Origin: Calditrichia bacterium
GTDB lineage: Bacteria > Calditrichota > Calditrichia > RBG-13-44-9
Reading direction: 5' to 3'
NCBI GenBank assembly: GCA_026991005.1
Contig: JALXCH010000611.1
Location: forward strand, 1 to 10,754
Length of the DNA stretch: 10,754 bases
Shown in pieces: positions 1-6,368 of this stretch. Below the pieces are notes generated by a model. It was not told where the DNA came from. It did not search any database and saw nothing but the letters and a program-made list of their open reading frames with translations. The stretch's first letter is position 1; the number at the start of each line of letters is the position of its first letter. Position numbers and translations under genes: made by a program.

Positions 1-116
1 GTTCCCAACCATAACGACCAGATGGTGGAATTCTGCGCACCAGCGCTTCCCACCAAAAGGCCCAGTAACAATATGGCCAGGAAGAAGAGCCATTTACTGG
101 TATATTTTTTCTTCAT
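1..116 (-). CDS. Exported protein, 5' end only (possible outer-membrane porin partner of the decaheme cytochrome)
   Basis: Only the first 38 codons lie in the window; the gene runs off the left edge. The translation starts MKKKYTSKWL and continues through a hydrophobic stretch (FFLAILLLGLLVG) to SAGAQ. This is a classical Sec signal peptide with probable cleavage after A27 (S-A-G-A|Q), so the product is exported. A purine-rich AGAGGGGG lies a few bases upstream of the ATG. The start is 20 bp after the stop codon of the decaheme cytochrome on the same strand, so the two are almost certainly co-transcribed. In porin-cytochrome clusters of the MtrA/DmsE type the cytochrome is commonly adjacent to an MtrB/DmsF-like outer-membrane barrel. 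That identity is inferred from synteny alone, because no barrel sequence is visible here. Confidence 0.7.
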   Translation of the reverse strand, partial: MKKKYTSKWLFFLAILLLGLLVGSAGAQNSTIWSLWLG

Positions 117-136
117 CTTTAGAGCCCCCTCTGTTT

Positions 137-1090
137 TTATCGAGTTAACGATTTACCCTGACTGGAAATTGTTTGAGATGGTAAATCCGAACCGTGCACC
201 TTGGTGTGGCACTGGGTGCACTTGGTTAACATGGATGCTTTCATCCCATCCAGTGTCGAAGTTCCTCCTCGCGTGGGATTCAACGGAGCGGTAAAATCTC
301 CCACATACCCGGCGATGGAGGTATGGAAATGCATGGGATGGCAGCTCATACAGAGTGCGGGCTCATTTTCTACCAGCAAATTATTGGCCACAGTACCATG
401 GGGATCGTGGCAAATCTGACAATCTTCATTCACCGGCTGATGTTCGTACACAAAAGGCCCTTCTTTGTCCGCATGGCAACTTAAACACAACTGCCGGCTG
501 TTGTCGTCGAACGCATGTTTGGCACTACCACCATGTACTTCGTGACAACTCTGGCATTCCAGCAGCCCTTCCTTTACAGGATGATGCGAGGTCAGATTAA
601 ATTTGTTGGCCACATCCTGATGGCAACTCATACAAAGCATGCTACCCTGCTTCTTCAACAAATGCGTTTTCCGGGAGTGAACCACATGGCAATCCGAGCA
701 GCCATTTCCCACATCATAATGGGCGGTGGTAAATGTAGCATCGAAGCGGTCGCCCGTGTGGCATGTTAAGCAGGGATTTTCTCCGGCAGCGGAAAAATCT
801 CGAGCCGGGTTGTAGATAAACGCGGGGTCTCCTTCCTCCGCATGTTTGGAACCGGGTCCGTGGCAGGATTCGCACACAAAGCCTTTTTCGCTGGCAGCAA
901 GCATGTGAACATTGTTGGCAAACGTGGTCATCACATCTTCGTGGCAGGTCAAGCAGGTCTCGTCACCCACCTTCTGCGCAGCAGAATTCGTACTGGCCAA
1001 CAAAAACAAAGGCAATAGTAAGGTTAATAGAACAGTGAAAACTGTTCTCCCGGGACTCCTGGCTAAACACTTTGCACAAATTTCCAGCAT
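137..1090 (-). CDS. Decaheme c-type cytochrome, DmsE/MtrA-like, periplasmic
   Basis: The 317-residue protein carries ten CXXCH heme-binding motifs, starting at about residues 46, 73, 107, 131, 153, 179, 202, 224, 247 and 291. Residues 1-39 form a signal peptide: basic n-region (ARSPGR), hydrophobic core VFTVLLTLLLPLFLLA, and cleavage near NSAAQ. Size, even heme spacing and the motif context (CLTCHEDVMTTF near the N-terminus, CQICHDPHG and CMSCHPMHFH near the C-terminus) match the DmsE/MtrA family of periplasmic decaheme cytochromes. These pass electrons from the inner membrane to an outer-membrane barrel and on to extracellular or surface acceptors. Position 1090 was chosen as start because GGAGGAG sits six bases upstream; an in-frame ATG at 1108 has no ribosome-binding site. 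The next gene downstream also encodes an exported protein. DmsE-like versus MtrA-like role, and the terminal acceptor, cannot be decided here. Confidence 0.93.
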   Translation of the reverse strand: MLEICAKCLARSPGRTVFTVLLTLLLPLFLLASTNSAAQKVGDETCLTCHEDVMTTFANNVHMLAASEKGFVCESCHGPGSKHAEEGDPAFIYNPARDFSAAGENPCLTCHTGDRFDATFTTAHYDVGNGCSDCHVVHSRKTHLLKKQGSMLCMSCHQDVANKFNLTSHHPVKEGLLECQSCHEVHGGSAKHAFDDNSRQLCLSCHADKEGPFVYEHQPVNEDCQICHDPHGTVANNLLVENEPALCMSCHPMHFHTSIAGYVGDFTAPLNPTRGGTSTLDGMKASMLTKCTQCHTKVHGSDLPSQTISSQGKSLTR

Positions 1091-1137
1091 AACGCTCCTC
1101 CAGTTCATTGGTTAAACTTGGACATTATTAAAAAATT

Positions 1138-1163
1138 CTTATATGATATTTCTATCATATAAG
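1138..1163. promoter_or_regulatory. Perfect 11-bp inverted repeat upstream of the cytochrome gene
   Basis: CTTATATGATA (1138-1148) and TATCATATAAG (1153-1163) are perfect reverse complements separated by TTTC. The repeat lies about 48 bp upstream of the cytochrome start, where an operator would be expected. The inner core ATGAT-N6-ATCAT has the half-site spacing of CRP/FNR-superfamily sites but is not a consensus FNR or CRP box. A second, weaker repeat (TAGATT/AATCTA, 1169-1185) is adjacent. It could alternatively act as an mRNA hairpin if transcription begins upstream. The regulator is unknown. Confidence 0.45.
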
Positions 1164-1316
1164 CCTAATAGATTTTAATAATCTACCCGTATTTTGTCAA
1201 GTAGAAAATTCATTTTTGAGAAAATTAGTTCAAGCACACACAATAGCAAATTATTACCCAATACGGAAATATTATTGCGATATTCTTTTTTTATTCATTA
1301 TAATATTAAGCATGGC

Positions 1317-1347
1317 AATATTATTGAAAATGAATATCAATAATATT
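1317..1347. promoter_or_regulatory. 31-bp palindrome with Fur-box-like core in the divergent intergenic region
   Basis: AATATTATTGA (1317-1327) and TCAATAATATT (1337-1347) are perfect reverse complements centred on 1332. The core 1325-1339, TGAAAATGAATATCA, differs from the 7-1-7 Fur consensus TGATAATNATTATCA at only two of fourteen defined positions. It lies between the divergent cytochrome and acyl-CoA synthetase genes, so it could serve either. Iron control of a decaheme cytochrome would make sense. The whole region is A+T-rich, which raises the chance of an accidental match. Confidence 0.4.
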
Positions 1348-1391
1348 TTCACATTATTCACTTTATCTATACGCAAGGGGCATTTACACTA

Positions 1392-1420
1392 TTGATTATT
1401 TAATAAAATTTTAATATTAT
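1392..1420 (+). promoter_or_regulatory. Possible sigma-70-type promoter for the acyl-CoA synthetase gene
   Basis: TTGATT (1392-1397) is followed after 17 bp by TATTAT (1415-1420), about 30 bp ahead of the start codon at 1452. The geometry is good, but the surrounding DNA is so A+T-rich that such matches are cheap. Confidence 0.3.
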
Positions 1421-1451
1421 TTGTAGTCGAATTTTACAGGAGGAAAAATAT

Positions 1452-3248
1452 ATGGCCTACCAGAGTTTAGCCGAAATGTTTATGGATGTGTGCAATAAGT
1501 ATCCCGAGAAAACGGGGATGATGTACAAATCGGAGGGGGAATTTCATTCCATCACATTTTCAGAAATTCAGGACACCACGTTTAAGTTAGCAGCGGGACT
1601 CCATTCCTTAGGGGTCCGTAAGGGGGATCGGGTTCTTATTCTTTCCGAAAATCGTAAAGAATGGGCATTTACGGATTATGCCAATCAATTGCTGGGTGCA
1701 ATTACTGTTCCTATTTACGCTACTCTTCTGCCTCGACATATCGAATACATCATCAACAACTGCGAAGGAAAAGTAATTGTGCTTTCGGGGCACCTTCAGC
1801 TGGAAAAGATCCAGGAAATTCGTGATAAGCTACCTCATCTTCAACATATTATTCTGATGGATGGGGAAGCACCCGAAGATGTAATCTCCTGGGAGGCAAT
1901 TTTAGAAAAGGGAAAGGAAAATCTCCAAAAAAATCCGGATTTAATTGAAACCACTTCTCGGGAAGTACAACGAGACGATCTGGCCAGCATCATCTACACC
2001 TCCGGAACCACAGGCGTTCCCAAAGGTGTTATGCTAACGCAGGGAAATTTCCTCTCTAACGTGGAAGGTGCTATCCAGGTTATTCCTGTAAATAACCAGG
2101 ACACATTCCTTTCCTTCCTGCCCCTTTCCCATGTATTCGAACGCATGGCCGGGCATTTTCTACCCTTTCATGTGGGAGCCACCATTGCTTACGCCGAAAG
2201 CATCGAAACTGTGGCGGAGAATCTTCAGGAAGTACATCCAACCATTATGACCAGCGTTCCTCGCTTCTTTGAGAAAGTATATGCCCGGGTGATGGAATCG
2301 CTGGAAGAAGGGAGTCCGCTAAAAAAGAAAATTTTTCTGTGGGCAATTGAAGTGGGAAAACAGGCACTGGTTTACAAACAAAAGAATTTGCCTCTTAAAG
2401 GAATGTTAAAACGGAAACACAACCTGGCCAATAAACTGGTGTATTCCAAACTGCGCGAGCGGGTAGGTGGTAGAATACGCATGTTTATTTCCGGCGGTGC
2501 GCCGCTTTCCAGGGAAATTAATGAATTTTTCAATGCCGCTGGCCTCACCCTCCTGGAGGGTTACGGACTCACGGAAACATCCCCGGTAATTTCCGTGAAT
2601 CGGCTGGATAAATTTAAAATCGGATCGGTGGGTTTACCTCTGCCTAACGTTGAAGTAAAAATTGCTGAGGATGGGGAAATTCTAACCCGGGGTCCTCACG
2701 TAATGAAGGGCTATTATAAAAACGAAGAAGAAACGCGTGAAACCATTGAACCGGACGGCTGGCTACATACGGGAGATATTGGATATCTGGATAAAGAGGG
2801 TTTTCTGTTTATTACCGATCGCAAGAAAAATATCATTGTGACCTCGGGTGGGAAGAATGTTGCTCCCCAGGCTATCGAGAATTTACTGATTACTTCCCGT
2901 TACATCGAACAATCCGTGGTTATTGGCGACAAACGCAAATATTGTTCGGCGCTCATTGTACCCAATATGGATAATCTAAAAGCGTTCGCCAAAGAGAAGG
3001 GCATTTCTTACGCCAACGAAGATGAATTGCTCCAGAAAGAAGAAATTCAAGTACTGATCCGCCAGGAAATTGATAATGTCTCCACAGACCTGGCCAGCTA
3101 CGAAACCATCAAGAAATTCCGATTGATAAAAACTCCGTTTAGTATCGAAGCCGGAGACCTAACTCCCACGTTAAAAGTTAAACGAAACGTTGTGGAGCAA
3201 AAGTACAAAGATTTGATTGACGAGATGTACGCCGAAGACGAGCGATAG
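1452..3248 (+). CDS. Long-chain fatty acid-CoA ligase (AMP-forming acyl-CoA synthetase)
   Basis: This 598-residue member of the adenylate-forming (ANL) superfamily should activate a fatty acid with ATP to an acyl-adenylate and transfer it to CoA, feeding beta-oxidation or lipid synthesis. Motifs appear in the expected order: the phosphate-binding loop YTSGTTGVPKG (about 182-192), YGLTET (371-376), GWLHTGD (436-442), the hinge region DRKKNIIVTSGGKNV (456-470) and the C-terminal PTLK with catalytic Lys near 575. Length and the long segment between the P-loop and YGLTET (LSHVFER, a Lys-rich helix near 290-330) fit the FadD15/long-chain type rather than acetyl-CoA synthetase. There is no signal peptide, so it is cytoplasmic or peripheral to the membrane. 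A CAGGAGG site lies 8 bp before the ATG. A DUF4416 gene starts 12 bp after the stop, indicating one transcript. Exact chain-length preference cannot be read from sequence. Confidence 0.95.
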   Translation: MAYQSLAEMFMDVCNKYPEKTGMMYKSEGEFHSITFSEIQDTTFKLAAGLHSLGVRKGDRVLILSENRKEWAFTDYANQLLGAITVPIYATLLPRHIEYIINNCEGKVIVLSGHLQLEKIQEIRDKLPHLQHIILMDGEAPEDVISWEAILEKGKENLQKNPDLIETTSREVQRDDLASIIYTSGTTGVPKGVMLTQGNFLSNVEGAIQVIPVNNQDTFLSFLPLSHVFERMAGHFLPFHVGATIAYAESIETVAENLQEVHPTIMTSVPRFFEKVYARVMESLEEGSPLKKKIFLWAIEVGKQALVYKQKNLPLKGMLKRKHNLANKLVYSKLRERVGGRIRMFISGGAPLSREINEFFNAAGLTLLEGYGLTETSPVISVNRLDKFKIGSVGLPLPNVEVKIAEDGEILTRGPHVMKGYYKNEEETRETIEPDGWLHTGDIGYLDKEGFLFITDRKKNIIVTSGGKNVAPQAIENLLITSRYIEQSVVIGDKRKYCSALIVPNMDNLKAFAKEKGISYANEDELLQKEEIQVLIRQEIDNVSTDLASYETIKKFRLIKTPFSIEAGDLTPTLKVKRNVVEQKYKDLIDEMYAEDER

Positions 3249-3260
3249 GATGATGATTCG

Positions 3261-3812
3261 ATGGGTGAAGTAAAGGTTTATCCTCCGGTTAAACTGTTTG
3301 TGGCAATCACCTATTCTCCCCGAGCTCCGCTGGAGGAAATTCTCCCGCACCTGGAACAACTTTTCTCTCCCATCGACTCACAATCACCGGCGTTTGCATT
3401 TGAGTTTACCCGATATTACGAACCGGAAATGGGAAGCGGATTGCAGAAGCAATTCGTTTCCTTCCGAGATTTGATTCCGGCCGAAACGTTACCGGACATC
3501 AAGCTGGCAACCAACGAACTAGAAAAGAAGTTTGCCCGTTCCGGGAAGCGGCAGGTGAATCTGGATCCGGGCTATATTTGTGCGGCAAAAATGGTGCTGG
3601 CAACTACCAAGGATTACGATCACCGTCTTTACCTGGGACGGGGGATTTTTGGCGATGTGCATTATCGGTTTCGCAAAGGGCATTTTATGGTTAACGAATG
3701 GACTTACCCGGATTACCAACAACCGGAAATCATCCATTATTTTGAAGAATTGCGTCGGAAGTATCTGGAACAATTGCGTCAGTGGCATACCCCATTGGGG
3801 GAAGAAAATTGA
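3261..3812 (+). CDS. DUF4416 family protein of unknown function
   Basis: The 183-residue protein has no signal peptide or membrane segment and appears full length. The pattern KLFVAITYSP near the N-terminus, then FTRYYEPEMG, FVSFRDLI, IKLATNELE, VNLDPGYI, LATTKDYDHRLYLGRGIFGDV and WTYPDYQQPEI, agrees with my recollection of the DUF4416 family. That family is seen mainly in anaerobic and environmental bacteria and has no established biochemical role. Conserved acidic and aromatic residues (YYEPEMG, NLDPGY, WTYPDY) suggest a ligand or metal site, which is inference. The start follows the acyl-CoA synthetase stop by 12 bp, with AGGA ten bases upstream of the ATG, so the two genes are probably translated from one mRNA. 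The pairing hints at a lipid-linked role but does not prove it. Confidence 0.85.
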   Translation: MGEVKVYPPVKLFVAITYSPRAPLEEILPHLEQLFSPIDSQSPAFAFEFTRYYEPEMGSGLQKQFVSFRDLIPAETLPDIKLATNELEKKFARSGKRQVNLDPGYICAAKMVLATTKDYDHRLYLGRGIFGDVHYRFRKGHFMVNEWTYPDYQQPEIIHYFEELRRKYLEQLRQWHTPLGEEN

Positions 3813-4311
3813 TTTCTGAAAGATCGCAGCTTTGAACAAGAAACTGTTTCATTTTTATGTAAACGCCCAGTGGAAATAAACTGCCATATTTAAACTTTTT
3901 TTTAAAATGGTTTCCGGTTGGGGAGCAAGTTTCGTCTAATGCTCAAGGGCTGTTTTTTCATCTTTTCAAGATATTCCATCAAAGCCCCAGAAAGGTTCGC
4001 GCATGCACTCATCCCCCAGGGCTCCGTTGAGACAAAGCCCTGCGGGCAGCATCCTGTTGAATAGGTAGCCCAGGGACAGCTCCGGACTATCATTGTACGA
4101 GCGCTTTACGCTTTTGCTGATTTACCATCCATGAATCATTTAACACATGGCAAAAAAAATCTTTGCTCCGTTTAGAATAAAACGGGTGGTTTTAGCATTC
4201 TTTACCTCGCCCCAGATGGGGTGAGAAATCTCCTGTAATCGTGCGAAGGAATGCTATCAGGAATGCTTCTATAATTAGAAATAGTACAATTTTTTAATTA
4301 AACATAAAACT
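3813..4311. other. Non-coding stretch with small inverted repeats; no gene supported
   Basis: I see no convincing coding region. A T-tract near 3894-3903 could end the acyl-CoA synthetase transcript, but the preceding stem is weak. The segment 4193-4256 is bounded by an inverted repeat (TAGCATTC at 4193-4200, GAATGCTA at 4249-4256) and contains a nearly palindromic CTCGCCCCAGATGGGGTGAG (4206-4225). A further GAATGCT copy follows at about 4261. Segment 4000-4090 is more G+C-rich (CCCCAGGGCTCCG, GTAGCCCAGGG) and resembles the short dispersed elements common between genes in environmental bacteria. Whether any of it is transcribed as RNA is unknown. Confidence 0.5.
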
Positions 4312-4726
4312 CTTTGTGAACTTCGCACATTCATTGCATCCTCTGCGGTTTAAAGAATTAACTGCAATGTGCGCAAAGAGGACGCAGAGTACGCAGGGGA
4401 GAACTAAATTCCAAATAACAAATCACAATTAAAAAATCCCAAATCTCAAACTCCAAATCTCAAATTCCAAATCTCAATTTTTACCTTTGCGAACTTCGCG
4501 CATTCATGGCGTCCTTTGCGGTTTAAAAAATTAACCGCAATGTGCACAAAGAGGACGCAGAGTACGCAGGGGAGAACTAAATTCCAAATAACAAATCACA
4601 ATTAAAAAATCCCAAATCTCAAATTCCAAATCCCAATTTCCAAATCTCAATTTTTACCTTTGCGAACTTCGCGCGTTCATGGCGTCCTTTGCGGTTTAAA
4701 AAATTAACCGCAATGTGCGCAAAGAG
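4312..4726 (+). repeat. 173-bp tandem repeat, about 2.4 copies
   Basis: Units start at 4312, 4485 and 4658 (exact 173-bp spacing); the third is cut off near 4726. Each unit begins with CTTTGCGAACTTCGC or a close variant. It then contains a hairpin (TTGCGGTTTAA...TTAACCGCAA), the word GCGCAAAGAGGACGCAGAG, then GGGGAGAACTAAATTCC, and ends in a degenerate 7-bp repeat (CCAAATC/TCAAATT). Copies 2 and 3 are the most alike; copy 1 has more substitutions. No unit has an open frame with coding character. A related element lies in opposite orientation at about 8655-8857. Confidence 0.9.
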
Positions 4727-4842
4727 AACAATGTAGAAATTAGATATCGCTTACGTCCGAAAGGATCCTTTGGATTCATTACGCCTCTGTAAAGGTGTAC
4801 TACATGTATTATTTTTTCACTTTCTGCACATCATCCCCTAAA

Positions 4843-4905
4843 CATTTTACATTTTACATTTTACATTTTACATTTTTCATTTTTCATTTTTCATTTTCCA
4901 TTTTC
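4843..4905 (+). repeat. Heptanucleotide tandem repeat CATTTT(A/T/C), nine units
   Basis: Nine contiguous 7-bp units run from 4843 to 4905: four CATTTTA, three CATTTTT and two CATTTTC. The block structure suggests stepwise duplication of successive variants. It directly precedes the 9-bp C-rich repeat. An open frame across it (4795-5040, 81 codons) is low-complexity and not a credible gene. Confidence 0.9.
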
Positions 4906-4912
4906 CATTGCC

Positions 4913-4966
4913 CCCTATTTACCCTATTCACCCTATTCACCCTATTTACCCTATTTACCCTATTGC
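4913..4966 (+). repeat. Nonanucleotide C-rich tandem repeat CCCTATTYA, six units
   Basis: Six 9-bp units at 4913, 4922, 4931, 4940, 4949 and 4958 read CCCTATTTA or CCCTATTCA, the last CCCTATTGC. Runs of three or more C at 6-bp intervals mean the minus strand fits the G3+N1-7 G-quadruplex pattern. A G-rich tract with similar words but in the opposite orientation lies at 7746-7785. Confidence 0.9.
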
Positions 4967-5119
4967 CCCACTCCCCCTTATCCTCCACCTTTTTCCCTAA
5001 AACCCCTTTATCCCCTGCCGAAATCCAAGAAAAGGTTTGATTTATTTATGGATATGTTTATATTTTCACTATCATTAGCCATATCAAAGAAGCAATTCTA
5101 AAAATTGAGGGGACGGAAT

Positions 5120-5161
5120 ATGGCTAAATGGTTTAATGAGGTACTGGAAAATATTAATTAA
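5120..5161 (+). CDS. Possible 13-codon Asn-rich leader peptide before the asparaginase gene
   Basis: The frame MAKWFNEVLENIN ends at TAA 17 bp before the asparaginase start. A strong purine-rich GAGGGGA lies six bases upstream of its ATG. Three of the thirteen codons are Asn (AAT), including two of the last three. The position just ahead of an asparagine-degrading gene would suit a leader whose translation senses Asn-tRNA charging or couples ribosomes into the next start. I see no clear alternative terminator/antiterminator stems, so the mechanism is only a hypothesis. It could also be the leftover start of a displaced gene, or chance. Confidence 0.35.
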   Translation: MAKWFNEVLENIN

Positions 5162-5178
5162 ATCACAGGAGGTTTTTT

Positions 5179-6252
5179 ATGTATTGGCGTAATGTTCACA
5201 AAGGGATTTTGCATTCCGTTTTGTTCCTCGTGTTCATGTCCTTTTCGGTAGTTCTGGCAGAAGATTTGCCCAATATTGTGATTCTGGCGACCGGGGGGAC
5301 GATAGCTGGTGCTGCCGAAACCGATGTTCAGGCGGGATATAAATCGGGCCAGGTGGGAGTGGATATTTTGATTAAGGCGGTTCCTCAATTGAAAAAAATT
5401 GCCCATGTGCGGGGTGAGCAGATTTCTAATGTGGGTAGCCAGAACATGAATGATGCCGTCTGGTTAAAGCTGGCCAAGCGCATCAACGAACTGGCACAGC
5501 AGACCGATGTGGATGGTATTGTGGTGACCCACGGTACGGATACCATGGAAGAAACGGCTTATTTTCTGAATTTAACCGTGCACACCAAAAAACCGGTGGT
5601 TTTAACCGGTTCCATGCGTCCATCCACGGCACTAAGCGCCGATGGTCCCCTGAACATTTTTAATGCCGTAGCGGTTGCCGGCATGAAGGAAGCCTGGGGA
5701 AGAGGAGTGCTGGTGGTGGCAAACGATAAAATCCTCCCCGGCAGGGAAGTCATTAAAACCAGCGCTACCGATGTGGAAACCTTCCGGTCTCCCGGTTTCG
5801 GCTGGATTGGTACCGTGCATTACGGTGTGGCGCGATTTTACCGCTTTCCATTCACCAAACATACTTACCAATCGGAATTTTCCGTGGATAATGTGAAAAA
5901 ACTTCCCAAAGTAGATATCATTTACATGTATGCCAGTGCCACTGGCGAATTGATTGACGATGCAGTAGAAAATGGAGCTCAGGGAATTGTGGTAGCCGGT
6001 GTGGGAAACGGAAACATGACCGATGCGGCGGTGGATGCCCTGGCCCGGGCGGCAAAGAAAGGCGTGGTCTGTGTGCGCAGTACCCGGGTTCCCATGGGAT
6101 ATATCGACCGCAATGTGGAACTGGATGACGATGCCCTGGGTTTTGTGGCAGCTTACCAGTTAAATGCCCAGAAGGCAAGAGTGCTCCTGAAATTAGCCCT
6201 TCTAAAAACAAAAGATCCGAAAACCATCCAGAAATACTTCGCTGAATATTAA
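5179..6252 (+). CDS. ansB: Type II L-asparaginase, exported (periplasmic)
   Basis: This hydrolyses L-asparagine to L-aspartate and ammonia (EC 3.5.1.1). The 357-residue precursor begins with a signal peptide, cleaved near SVVLA27|ED, and the mature part aligns closely from start to end with my recollection of E. coli AnsB (ATGGTIAG ... HGTDTMEETAYFL ... MRPST ... AGVGNGN ... LNPQKARVLL-like end). Residues matching the AnsB active site are present: Thr41 (nucleophile, T12), Tyr54 (Y25), Ser87 (S58), Thr120-Asp121 (T89-D90), Lys193 (K162) and Glu314 (E283). AGGAGG lies six T residues before the ATG. E. coli AnsB is the high-affinity, anaerobically induced enzyme that supplies aspartate for fumarate respiration. 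The DcaP-like porin gene downstream, and the dcu and aspartase genes further on, support the same role here. Confidence 0.96.
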   Translation: MYWRNVHKGILHSVLFLVFMSFSVVLAEDLPNIVILATGGTIAGAAETDVQAGYKSGQVGVDILIKAVPQLKKIAHVRGEQISNVGSQNMNDAVWLKLAKRINELAQQTDVDGIVVTHGTDTMEETAYFLNLTVHTKKPVVLTGSMRPSTALSADGPLNIFNAVAVAGMKEAWGRGVLVVANDKILPGREVIKTSATDVETFRSPGFGWIGTVHYGVARFYRFPFTKHTYQSEFSVDNVKKLPKVDIIYMYASATGELIDDAVENGAQGIVVAGVGNGNMTDAAVDALARAAKKGVVCVRSTRVPMGYIDRNVELDDDALGFVAAYQLNAQKARVLLKLALLKTKDPKTIQKYFAEY

Positions 6253-6279
6253 TCATTTACAGATGTGAGGGAAAAACGG

Positions 6280-6317
6280 CCTGGTGCAACGGATGTCCTC
6301 TGTTCTGTTGCACCAGG
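6280..6317 (+). terminator. Strong hairpin between asparaginase and porin genes
   Basis: CCTGGTGCAAC (6280-6290) and GTTGCACCAGG (6307-6317) form a perfect 11-bp stem, extendable inward by about three pairs, with a loop of roughly 10 nt. It begins 27 bp after the asparaginase stop. No solid U-tract follows (GAGTTTAATATT), so it may be a weak terminator, an mRNA-stability stem that sets porin versus asparaginase levels, or an operator. The word GTTGCACC recurs at 10305-10312 between the dcu and aspartase genes. Confidence 0.55.
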
Positions 6318-6368
6318 GAGTTTAATATTAAAATTATGCGGAGTTCGATTAAAAAATGGAGAATATTC

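Noticed and set aside
22..294. 90-codon plus-strand frame at the left edge.
   Set aside because: It lies opposite the minus-strand cytochrome and the exported-protein gene, both of which have clear family features or a signal peptide.
1091..1108. Earlier ATG (1108) for the cytochrome gene.
   Set aside because: No ribosome-binding site precedes it, whereas GGAGGAG stands six bases before the ATG at 1090.
3902..4093. 63-codon minus-strand open frame with several Cys, Trp and Pro residues.
   Set aside because: Composition resembles spurious translations of dispersed intergenic elements; no ribosome-binding site recognised and no family match.
4312..4726. CRISPR array.
   Set aside because: The period is 173 bp and the whole unit is repeated; there are no short repeats with unique spacers and no cas genes.
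4756..4774. Palindrome around AAAGGATCCTTT.
   Set aside because: Short, isolated and not near a clear promoter or gene start; it may be chance or a remnant of an intergenic element.
4795..5040. 81-codon plus-strand open frame rich in Phe, Thr, Leu and His.
   Set aside because: It is a by-product of the 7-bp and 9-bp tandem repeats; low complexity, no ribosome-binding site and no coding character.
6336..6368. Earlier ATG (6336) for the porin gene.
   Set aside because: The nearest purine-rich site is about 16 bases away; the ATG at 6369 has GGAGA at six bases and gives a normal signal peptide.
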